IMG/VR virus record: IMGVR_UViG_3300032241_000833
Location: 1-34,911 of that record
DNA length: 34,911 nucleotides
Direction: 5' to 3' (one strand)
Source of the DNA: a virus
Both the position numbers and the translations under genes were made by a program. The notes under the pieces are model-generated. The model saw only the letters and a program-made list of their open reading frames with translations. It did not search any database and had not been told where the DNA came from. Below are positions 23,276 through 32,098 of the stretch, in pieces. How positions within the stretch are numbered: position 1 is the first letter of the stretch; each line of letters begins with the position of its first letter.

Positions 23276-26200
23276 TCAGTTTGTAACCTCGCTTGTTTGG
23301 ACATTTGCAACAAACCTTATAGTATTTGCTCCGTCCCCCTTACCTTGAATGATTAAACCGCCGTTTGATGAATCGGCTATAACCTGGCAATCCCAAGCCG
23401 AAACACTTGCCCAAATTTTTGTCTTGTTAACAACACGAAGTATTGTAGTTCCAGCGCCATTATATCGGCTAATTACACCGTCAAATTGCCAAGCACCTTC
23501 ATCTGAACTGGTTACTGACCTTGCACTTACTAACATAGTAAACGCATACGTTGAATTATCGGGCATTATCAGTTGATTAACTGTTACAGGACTACTATTA
23601 TCTGTAGTCAAATTAGTAAATGCAGACCCGGTAATTGATCTTCTCAATACATATATGCCTGCTTGCGCATCTCCTGGTGTAGCAAATGATCCGTTTGCAA
23701 ATATTTTAGAACCAACAACACCTCTAGTCGAAGCGCCGCTACCTGCGGTTACATCGTTGCCATTAATAAATGTATTTCCAGCAATGCCAACACCACCACT
23801 AACAACTAATGCTCCATTAGATGATCCAGTAGATACAGTAGTTGCCTGTACATAAGTGTTACCACCAATATGTGCGTTACCGCTGATACCAGCACCACCT
23901 GCTACTACTAGTGCGCCTGATCCTGTATCTAAACTTTCTGTCTTACTCTTAGCAAACAAGTTACCTGACAAATCTATAGATACTGCTATTGTACCAGTTG
24001 TTGGTGTACCTCTGCTGGTTATTGTAGCATTTGTTGAGAAGTTCAATCCACCGGATGAAAATACTGTGTTATAACTAGCACCTGCTGTCCATAATCCAAC
24101 ACCTTGTCCGAGATTGTTTGTTGTAATTTGTAATACTTGAGTACCACTAACGCCTTCATTGTAAATGCCGCCAGTTGTAGGCAAGTAAATTGTAGCGTTT
24201 GATCCAGCAATTACAGCACTAGTCGCAGTCAATGCACCACTAATAAACACATTACCGCCAATACCTGCGCCACCTGTAACTACTAATGCACCTGTTAATG
24301 AACTAATTGAATTATTTGAGTTCTGTGTAACTATTCTACCAGCGAAATAAGCATCACTACCAACACCTAAACCACCAACTACTTGCAATGCTCCGCTTGT
24401 TGGAGATATAGCATTAGTCGAGTTAAGAATTGTTATTATTTGATGAGTTGAACTTCCTCTGCTTGTAATGCTATCAAATGTAGAAGTATTCCAAATTGTA
24501 ATAACACCAGACGATGTGCTAACTGCTGTATCAGTACCTGCGACAATATTAGCAACATAACCTCCACCACCTCCACCACCACCGCCGGTAAGAACATTTT
24601 GTCCGTTAACGGTTAAGTTACCTGCTACATTGACATTACCGCCGACACCAACTCCTCCTGCAACAATCAGGTCTCCGGTAAATGTACTCGTAGATTGTGT
24701 TCCACCAACTAATGTTAACCCGCCAAATTTTGCAAGTCCAAATGTTCCTGTGTTGGCAAAACTTGGAGTGTATGTTTCTGTGCCACCAGGGTAAACATTA
24801 GTCTTATAGACCAATACCTGTGTAGCATTATCCATACCTAAGAAGGAATGGTTATCATATGTTGTATCTGCGGTAGAAGTTGTACTGTAATGTAAAATCA
24901 ATCCACGATCATACCCGTCATTAACTGATAATGCTGTATTTCCAACAGCACCGCCTAGTTCTATAACAGGATCAACAATATAAGTCTGTGTTGAATTTAC
25001 AAATGTCTGAGTACCAAATACCTGTAAGTTTCCATAAATGGCTGTATTGCCGCCAACAACTAAATTTTTGCTAATGCCAACACCGCCGCTAACAATCAAA
25101 GTTGCGTATGTGCTAGAAGTGGCGTCTTGACCATTATTAAGTGTAATGATTCTATCACTAATAGCGCCACGTGACGTAACACTTTCTAATGTGCTATTGT
25201 CCCAAACAGTAATATTTCCGGTTGATGTACTAACAACTGTATCAGTGCCGGCTGTTATACTTAATACACCAGTATTGTTGATGCTAAATGTAGCAGTTGT
25301 CCCTGTTGAACTTATAATTGTTACATTAGTTCCTGTACCAGCAGTCGGTAACACAGTAGTAACAACTCGTTGACCTCTGTCATATACGCCTTGTCCTGAA
25401 TAAATTGAACCGTTAACACCCAATCCGCCAGCAATAGTTACAGCACCGCTTAGTGGGGATGTAGCGGCTACAATACTTGTAAATGTTGCTGTACCGTTTA
25501 CAACTAATGTTCCGGTGTTTAGTATAGCCCCAGTTACGATAGCAGAGGATGTTTCTGTTCCACCAATAAACACAGAACCGCCAATACCAACGCCACCTAT
25601 TACAGTTAATGCACCTGTAGTTGTAGATGTGGCAGTCACATATGACCAAATGCCAATAGCATTAGTTGTAGTACTACCATTGTCTGTTACATTTTGTAAA
25701 GTAGCAATGCTTGTGATGTTTACTTGCCCAACACCACTCGAAGGACTAATAGAAATACCAGTACCTGTGGTAATTTTTGTAACACCGTATGATCCAATTG
25801 ACGATGTTGTTAGTACCTGTGCACCACCAGAGTAGACACTTGCTCCGTATATGCTACCAAATACATTTAACTGCCCTGATGGTAGTAAATCCATTAATAC
25901 TGTTGAAGTTGTTCCAGTCTGATATTGTCTCCATTCAAAAGATATTCCAGAACTGGTATTTAAATTTACAAAATCTACCTCGTTAGTTAGTCCACTAAGA
26001 TTTGTATTAATTCCTGCGTATGTGTTTACCAATAATCCATTATTAATAAATCCACCATTGCCGACATTTAATGATCCACCAATTCCAACACCGCCGGCAA
26101 CAACTAATGCACCTGAACTTGTTCCAGTTGAAATTGTAGAAGTATTAACTAATATAACGTTTGTTGTTGAGTTTCCTCTACCAGACACTGACTGTAATGT

Positions 26201-29095
26201 AGAAGTATCTGATACAACAACTATACCAGTTGTGGTGTTGACACTAATATCTGTGCCGGCTTGAACTTGAGTAACAACATATAGTACAGCCGTTTCTCGA
26301 GTAATTACTCTAGAATTATGATCGTATACAGCACCTGCGTAAATGTTTCCACTAACTCCCAGCCCGCCGTTAACAATAACAGAACCTGTATTAACTGCTG
26401 TACTTTCAACATTAGCATTGAAGTATACAGTTGAACTTGTGGCATTGCCTCGACCGGTTACAGTTGCTAAAGTAGAAGTATTCCATACTGTAACAACACC
26501 GGTATTTGTGTTTACTGCTGTGTCAGTACCTGCATATAATGCCGTTAAACCTTGCTGTCCTAATGTACCCTGGGTAATAACAGGGCTACCATTAGAATAT
26601 ATATTCTGCGCATAGATATTGCCTTGTATACCAGCACCACCTGTGACTACCAATGCACCTGTTGTGGTACTATAGGCCTGAGCAGTGCTATAGATATAGG
26701 TAGTAGCAGTTGTTAGTTGTAATCTAGGAGAATTGTCAATTAATAATGATGTAATACTACCGGTAGTTAATAATTTAAATCTAGAAATTAAACTACCATC
26801 TTGGAAATTTAAAACAAATGCAGGATGGAATGACGGTGCACCTGTTGAAGTATTTGTGTCTGTAATTGTAACTGTTGGATAATTACCAGTTAACGAAAGA
26901 TCTGCACCAGCAAAAATATTACCAAATAAATTTAAATCACCGCCGGCGCCTATTCCTCCGCCTACAACGAGTGCACCTGATGTTGTACTAATTGAAGTTG
27001 TAGTATTAACTAAAGTCAATCCGCCAAAAATAGCAGATCCATAATTGCCTAAATTTAAAAATCCGCTTGTACTTGGTAAGAATGGAACTCCTTGTAACAC
27101 ATTTGTCTTAAACATCAGTGTCTGTGTGGCATTGTCCATACCAAAGAACGCATTATTTGTGTAAGATATATTAGAAGTTGCTGTAGTACTGTAATGGAAA
27201 ACAATACCTCTGTCATATCCGTCGTTGGCTAAAATAGAGGTACCGTCTTTTCCGCCACCCAATTCTATGATTGGATCGGTAACATAAGATATTGTAGAAT
27301 CAATGTATGTTGCTGTTCCAAATACTTGTAGATTTCCAAATATTGCAGTACTTCCACCGACATTTAGATTGCCTGCAATACCAACACCGCCTGCAACAGT
27401 CAGTGCACCTTGAGTATATGTGTTACTTTGTAGTGTATTGTTGAATGCAATAACTTGATTTGTATAACTTCCACGTTGTGTGATGCTATCAAATGTACTT
27501 GTATTCCATACAATAACATCACCAGTTGCGGTGCTTACTACAGTATCTGTGCCTGCTCTTAACGAAGTTACTCCAAACGATCCAAGACTTGCTTGAGTAA
27601 TAACTCGACTACCTTGATCGTATATAGCATAACCATATAAATTGCCGCCAATACCAACACCACCGGCAATGATAACAGCGCCTGTTGTTGTAGAAATTGA
27701 TACCGCAGTACTTGAAACTGTAGTTGTACTTCCTACTAAGTTTATGTTAAAGCCGTTTGATCCAATCTGTACTAACGCATTTGGATTAATATTAACAGCA
27801 CCGTAACCTCCATTGCCGATAGACATACTGTTATCGCCACCGAGTATTAAATTACTACTTGGCAATAACGAAATATATGCGCTGTTGTTTCCAGCAAATA
27901 AATTACTCGAGTATAATGTACCGCCAATACCTACACCGCCTGCAATTGTTAGTGCACCGGAAGATGTACCAGTAGATGATGTTGTACTGTAAACATTTGA
28001 TTGAGGTAGTTGTAATACATTATTAAATGTAGTAATTGTTAAACCACCGATATCGATAGTACTTGAACTAATATATAATGTTCCCCATCGTTGGGTAGGA
28101 GATCCTAAATTATAATGTCCGTTAGACTGGGGTAAAATATTCCCCATAGTAGATGTACTATTAACATTCAAATTATAAGAAGTTAATAAACTGGCTGTTA
28201 CAGTGGTAGCATTTACAGTAACTGCATTTACTGAAACAACTGCTGTTACGGTATTCGCATTTATAGTTCCGCCAACATAAACATCTTGTCCAATACCAAC
28301 ACCACCGGCAACTACAATAGCGCCTGAATTTGTACTTGTAGAATTTACATTGTCAGTCGATGTAAAGATTGCGTTAACAATAAATGTATTAACTGATAAA
28401 TCTCTTACATAGCCAGTACCGGCAATAATATTTTCAACAGATGCTGTGTTATTAACGTATAAATTACCACCAACACCTATACCACCAGCAACTCGTAATG
28501 CACCCGAACTTGTACTATTCGATTGCGTTATGTTAGAAATTAATATTGTGTTAGTAGTTGAATTACCTCTGTCAGTTACTGTTTGTAGTGTGCTGGTATT
28601 CCATATAGTTACAGCACCTGTACTTGAACTAATTGCCGTATCAGTTCCAGCAGTTAAACTTGTAACTCCGTAATTTCCTAGTGTTTGTAGTGTAACAACA
28701 CGACTGCCTTGGTCAAATAATGAAGAAGCATACAATGCTCCTTGAATTCCAACACCACCAACTACGGTTAATGCCCCAGTTGTAGTGCTTGTTGAAGTAG
28801 CCGTTCCTAAAATGCTTACAACATTAGTAATTGTGAGATTATGATCTCCGTAGATATCACCACCAACATATAAATCTTCACCAATGCCAGCGCCCCCATA
28901 TACAATTAGACCGCCGCTGTTTGTACTTGTAGAATTAGTAGATGTAGTAACAATTACTCGATTGGCCGTTAACGGATCAAAACTTGTAATGCCGCTTTGA
29001 ATCTGCCAACCATTTCCGTTCCATATCCAGGTACGGTTACCGATTGTATAGGTTTGACCTACATATGGATTTGAGGGAAAGTTTAAATTAGCCAT
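23276..29095 (-). CDS. Giant repeat-built tail fibre / adhesin (19 GG-repeats)
   Basis: 1939 residues. The N terminus (NLNFPSNPYVGQTYTIGNRTWIWNGNGW) is a small Trp-containing module. The body holds 19 copies of a unit like GALVVAGGVGIGGNLYVGG. About seven copies of a second unit (AGTDTAVSTxTGVVTVWNTSTL ... TVTxRG) alternate with them. Two copies of a longer module contain 'YVTDPIIELGGG ... DGYDRG ... FHYSTT ... GMDNATQ', at about 27000-27370 and 24700-25060. A phrase 'Y(D/N)xGSRV(I/V)' often ends a repeat. The last about 150 residues (GDAQAGIYVLRR ... NTIRFVANVQTSEV) form a separate C-terminal beta domain that I recall from aquatic phage fibres. No enzyme motif is seen. The ATG lies 11 bases after the preceding stop, without Shine-Dalgarno. 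Probably a host-binding or whisker-like component. Confidence 0.85.
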   Translation of the reverse strand: MANLNFPSNPYVGQTYTIGNRTWIWNGNGWQIQSGITSFDPLTANRVIVTTSTNSTSTNSGGLIVYGGAGIGEDLYVGGDIYGDHNLTITNVVSILGTATSTSTTTGALTVVGGVGIQGALYASSLFDQGSRVVTLQTLGNYGVTSLTAGTDTAISSSTGAVTIWNTSTLQTVTDRGNSTTNTILISNITQSNSTSSGALRVAGGIGVGGNLYVNNTASVENIIAGTGYVRDLSVNTFIVNAIFTSTDNVNSTSTNSGAIVVAGGVGIGQDVYVGGTINANTVTAVVSVNAVTVNATTVTASLLTSYNLNVNSTSTMGNILPQSNGHYNLGSPTQRWGTLYISSSTIDIGGLTITTFNNVLQLPQSNVYSTTSSTGTSSGALTIAGGVGIGGTLYSSNLFAGNNSAYISLLPSSNLILGGDNSMSIGNGGYGAVNINPNALVQIGSNGFNINLVGSTTTVSSTAVSISTTTGAVIIAGGVGIGGNLYGYAIYDQGSRVITQASLGSFGVTSLRAGTDTVVSTATGDVIVWNTSTFDSITQRGSYTNQVIAFNNTLQSNTYTQGALTVAGGVGIAGNLNVGGSTAIFGNLQVFGTATYIDSTISYVTDPIIELGGGKDGTSILANDGYDRGIVFHYSTTATSNISYTNNAFFGMDNATQTLMFKTNVLQGVPFLPSTSGFLNLGNYGSAIFGGLTLVNTTTSISTTSGALVVGGGIGAGGDLNLFGNIFAGADLSLTGNYPTVTITDTNTSTGAPSFHPAFVLNFQDGSLISRFKLLTTGSITSLLIDNSPRLQLTTATTYIYSTAQAYSTTTGALVVTGGAGIQGNIYAQNIYSNGSPVITQGTLGQQGLTALYAGTDTAVNTNTGVVTVWNTSTLATVTGRGNATSSTVYFNANVESTAVNTGSVIVNGGLGVSGNIYAGAVYDHNSRVITRETAVLYVVTQVQAGTDISVNTTTGIVVVSDTSTLQSVSGRGNSTTNVILVNTSTISTGTSSGALVVAGGVGIGGSLNVGNGGFINNGLLVNTYAGINTNLSGLTNEVDFVNLNTSSGISFEWRQYQTGTTSTVLMDLLPSGQLNVFGSIYGASVYSGGAQVLTTSSIGSYGVTKITTGTGISISPSSGVGQVNITSIATLQNVTDNGSTTTNAIGIWSYVTATSTTTGALTVIGGVGIGGSVFIGGTETSSAIVTGAILNTGTLVVNGTATFTSIVAATSPLSGAVTIAGGLGVNGSIYSGQGVYDRGQRVVTTVLPTAGTGTNVTIISSTGTTATFSINNTGVLSITAGTDTVVSTSTGNITVWDNSTLESVTSRGAISDRIITLNNGQDATSSTYATLIVSGGVGISKNLVVGGNTAIYGNLQVFGTQTFVNSTQTYIVDPVIELGGAVGNTALSVNDGYDRGLILHYSTTSTADTTYDNHSFLGMDNATQVLVYKTNVYPGGTETYTPSFANTGTFGLAKFGGLTLVGGTQSTSTFTGDLIVAGGVGVGGNVNVAGNLTVNGQNVLTGGGGGGGGGYVANIVAGTDTAVSTSSGVITIWNTSTFDSITSRGSSTHQIITILNSTNAISPTSGALQVVGGLGVGSDAYFAGRIVTQNSNNSISSLTGALVVTGGAGIGGNVFISGALTATSAVIAGSNATIYLPTTGGIYNEGVSGTQVLQITTNNLGQGVGLWTAGASYNTVFSSGGLNFSTNATITSRGTPTTGTIAVSIDLSGNLFAKSKTESLDTGSGALVVAGGAGISGNAHIGGNTYVQATTVSTGSSNGALVVSGGVGIAGNTFINGNDVTAGSGASTRGVVGSKIFANGSFATPGDAQAGIYVLRRSITGSAFTNLTTDNSSPVTVNQLIMPDNSTYAFTMLVSARSVTSSDEGAWQFDGVISRYNGAGTTILRVVNKTKIWASVSAWDCQVIADSSNGGLIIQGKGDGANTIRFVANVQTSEVTN

Positions 29096-29106
29096 ATCTT
29101 ATTTAA

Positions 29107-32046
29107 TTACACACCTGTAAATTGTATCCAGTAAAAATTAGTTCCATCTTGAATCCATTGATACTCTACACCAATGCTTGGATCGATCCAAAAATCTCCT
29201 ATGTTGTTTGTAGCGGTTGTTGGTGGAGTTGTAGATACAGTAACTTTTATATTTGCTAACGGTTGTCCTTGAGCACTATAAACATTTCCGCCTACATGTA
29301 GATCTCCAGCAATACCTACACCACCGCCTACAACAATTGCACCTGTATTAGTGCTTGTTGATGCTGTTATATTTGTAACATCAAGAGCACCAGTAAATGT
29401 TAGTGCTCCGTTAACTTGTAATCCGCTTTCAATAATTGTTAAAGGACCTGATGGATTAATTCTTAGATCACCCGAAACAGTACCAATAGAATTTGATGCA
29501 AATAATAAAGAGCCTACTTGAATACTTGTTGGTTGTAAAATAGCGGCATTGATGCCATCGCTAATTGTTAAACTTGAAACAGGGCCTAATTTAAAGTTAG
29601 CAGTACCGAAGTCAACATTACCAGTACGCTGATTAATACGGAATTGATCCCCAACACGAAAATCTCCTAACTGATCTACAGTTTGATAATAAATCTGTGC
29701 GCCATTTAATTTTGTAATTTCTTGTGATTGAACTGCAAGATTAGGATCGTCAGTTAAATCTTTACCGCTTCCTACATAACTCATATTAAAGGCAATTAAT
29801 TTTAAATCAACACCTGCACCATCACCATAAACACCATAATTACCAAACACAGCCGCACTACCAATACAGCGTAGTTCAGCACCAAACTGATGATAGTCTG
29901 CTAAAATAATTTGTTTTGCTGATGCTATCTGAGGTGCGGTATATGTTCCTGTCGTTGAATATACAATCTGCGTTCCTAATCCGTCATCAGTAAACACTAT
30001 GCTTCCGTCAGATCCGTCACAATGCAGTAACAATACTGTTGATAAATCACTTGAAAATGCTTGAGATGGAGGAGTAAATGGTGCAGTATATCGATATGTT
30101 GTGCTTACACGAACTTCATCCATATAACCACTCATACTTAAACTTGCTGTTTGACTTTCGCCGCCAATTGTTAGAGGATCTCCGTTAGTAACATTATATG
30201 TAGATGAAGTAACAACTTCTAAATTTCCATCTAAGAAAATTCTAATATTATTATTAGGATCTCTACACATAGCAACATGATGCCATGTACCTGTAGATAC
30301 AGCATTAGTGCCTGTAAAAATTGTAAGGCCATGTTGACCTGTTAATTTATTGTTGGCATCAATGTATAAACCTAATGTGGTTAACGGTATTGAACCTTTA
30401 TTGAATAGTTGTTGTACTCTATTGTGGTCTGTTAGATAAATTTCTGATTCAAGAGTGTAAGCACCTACATCAAACTGTAAATCAGTACTGCTGATAACTT
30501 CTAATAAGTCGCCAGGAACTTGAAATAGTGCAGAACCTGTTCCAAATTTTCTTTCATATGAACTAACGTGAGTTGTACCATAAACGTTTACAACTTTGCC
30601 AGTACGATTGTTTGCTTGCTCAAATTCTGCGGCATTGCCTCTAATATAGATGTAACTTCCTGATACTTCATCAATTAATCCACTTGCCGCAACTGTGCCA
30701 GTTGAACTAATATAATAAAGAGTCTGTCCTGCGGCAAATGTACCTGTAGTATTTGCTAAAGAAATTCTTACACGACCTTGACCACCCCAACCTTGTTGAC
30801 CAGCATAGGCATAGATTGCTTTGTCAGCAAAATATGTAAATCCATTTAATAATTCACATCGTGTACCATTGGTTAAAACAATAGCGTTAGCATTTGGAGT
30901 AATAAATGTTGCTTCGTTGAATAAAATTGCTGGCTCAATACTTGCTGTAGTGATATATTGTCCATCAAAGAAACCACCGCCGCCTGCGTCTGCACTATTA
31001 TAACCGTATCTGTCGCTATCCGTTATAACACTTCCTCTTGTTAAAACAGTAAAACGTTCAACATAAGGAGAGCGTAAGTAAGAAGTCATACCTGGATCAA
31101 ATGCTAAGGCATAACCAGGTTTGTAAAAATTACCTACAGTAAAATCACTAATTGTTGTTCCGCCATTTAATAAAAATGCAGTTTGTGTGTTAGTAGCAGT
31201 AGTAGGTTGAACAAATACTTCACGTAATCCTGCTCCTCGAATACTAATACCTTCTCCTATAATTAATGGAAAGTCTTCAGTATAAGTTCCCGGCATCAGA
31301 TAAATTGTATCACCCGAACTAGCAACATTCAACGCATGTTTAAGTGTTTTAAACGGATCTATTTCTCTATGACCTGTGTAAGTATCATCACCAGTCTGAG
31401 GATCTACATACCATGTATTTTTATTGTAATGTAAAAGATCAATACCTTGTACTGTAGCAGTATTTAGAACAACTAAGTTTTGAAAAGTAGCAGTATTTAG
31501 AACTCCAACATTTTCAGCATACAAATTAGCCCAATAACTTGTAGTAGAACCAATACTAAATTTATTGTTTACTGTCGGAATTAAATCTGAATTGATTTCA
31601 GATTCAATAGTTAGTGTATCTGTACTTGTTGAATTTCCTAATACAATATTACCATTAGCGGTAATATTTCCTTGGGCAACAATGCTACCTTGAACATTTA
31701 AATCACCGCCAATGCCAACACCGCCTGTAACAACAAGAGCACCATTAGTTGATGTTGTCGAACTTGTTACATTATCAACATAGATATTTCCGCCTACACC
31801 AATACCGCCGCGAACTCGCAAAGCACCTGTTGTGCTACTTGTACTTAATGTGAGTGGGAGAACATCTACAGAACTAAATGCTGTAATTGTACCAGTAAAT
31901 GCTGATCGACCACCGATATTAACATCTTCAGTGATGCCAACACCGCCGTAAACAATAGCGGCACCCGAAACTGTACTGGTTGATGTCGCAGTTAGATGGT
32001 TAAGAACCGTCAGGCCGTTCTTAACGACGAAGTTACTTTGTGCCAT
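29107..32046 (-). CDS. Tail fibre / adhesin with pectin-lyase-like helix and inserted LamG-type domain
   Basis: 979 residues. Residues 1-200 contain three GG-repeats and a polar linker. Residues 211-420 look like a parallel beta helix of the pectin-lyase type ('TWYVDPQTGDDTYTGHREIDPFKTLKHALNVASSGDTIYLMPGTY', 'GISIRGAGL'). Residues about 495-680 form a LamG/concanavalin-like sandwich ('YTLESEIYL', 'TWHHVAMCRDPNNNIRIFLDGN', 'LTIGGES', 'GYMDEVRVSTTYRYTAPFTPP'). From about 715 the helix-type sequence resumes ('FGAELRCIGSAAVFGNYGVYGDG', 'LGDFRVGDQFRINQRTGNV'). A fourth GG-repeat lies near 915-935. The end (GDFWIDPSIGVEYQW) is a Trp module as in the sheath insertion. GAGGAG nine bases before the ATG supports the start, and CATAAATA lies upstream. 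Carbohydrate binding is the likely role of the LamG part. Confidence 0.85.
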   Translation of the reverse strand: MAQSNFVVKNGLTVLNHLTATSTSTVSGAAIVYGGVGITEDVNIGGRSAFTGTITAFSSVDVLPLTLSTSSTTGALRVRGGIGVGGNIYVDNVTSSTTSTNGALVVTGGVGIGGDLNVQGSIVAQGNITANGNIVLGNSTSTDTLTIESEINSDLIPTVNNKFSIGSTTSYWANLYAENVGVLNTATFQNLVVLNTATVQGIDLLHYNKNTWYVDPQTGDDTYTGHREIDPFKTLKHALNVASSGDTIYLMPGTYTEDFPLIIGEGISIRGAGLREVFVQPTTATNTQTAFLLNGGTTISDFTVGNFYKPGYALAFDPGMTSYLRSPYVERFTVLTRGSVITDSDRYGYNSADAGGGGFFDGQYITTASIEPAILFNEATFITPNANAIVLTNGTRCELLNGFTYFADKAIYAYAGQQGWGGQGRVRISLANTTGTFAAGQTLYYISSTGTVAASGLIDEVSGSYIYIRGNAAEFEQANNRTGKVVNVYGTTHVSSYERKFGTGSALFQVPGDLLEVISSTDLQFDVGAYTLESEIYLTDHNRVQQLFNKGSIPLTTLGLYIDANNKLTGQHGLTIFTGTNAVSTGTWHHVAMCRDPNNNIRIFLDGNLEVVTSSTYNVTNGDPLTIGGESQTASLSMSGYMDEVRVSTTYRYTAPFTPPSQAFSSDLSTVLLLHCDGSDGSIVFTDDGLGTQIVYSTTGTYTAPQIASAKQIILADYHQFGAELRCIGSAAVFGNYGVYGDGAGVDLKLIAFNMSYVGSGKDLTDDPNLAVQSQEITKLNGAQIYYQTVDQLGDFRVGDQFRINQRTGNVDFGTANFKLGPVSSLTISDGINAAILQPTSIQVGSLLFASNSIGTVSGDLRINPSGPLTIIESGLQVNGALTFTGALDVTNITASTSTNTGAIVVGGGVGIAGDLHVGGNVYSAQGQPLANIKVTVSTTPPTTATNNIGDFWIDPSIGVEYQWIQDGTNFYWIQFTGV

Positions 32047-32090
32047 TCAGATTCACTCTCCTCTTTCCGGCTGGATTAAATTGTATCTGG

Positions 32091-32098
32091 TATTTATG
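32091..32098 (-). promoter_or_regulatory. Late-promoter-like box CATAAATA for the LamG fibre
   Basis: CATAAATA on the minus strand, 44 bases before the ATG at 32046. It contains the TAA stop (32094-32096) of the preceding fibre gene. The leader would hold a strong GAGGAG ribosome binding site. Confidence 0.5.

Noticed and set aside
23349-28673. Many short plus-strand frames rich in Pro, Val and Thr opposite the giant fibres
   Set aside because: They are antisense shadows of the GG-repeats (GGVGIGG reads as PPIPTPP-like in reverse), with no start signals.
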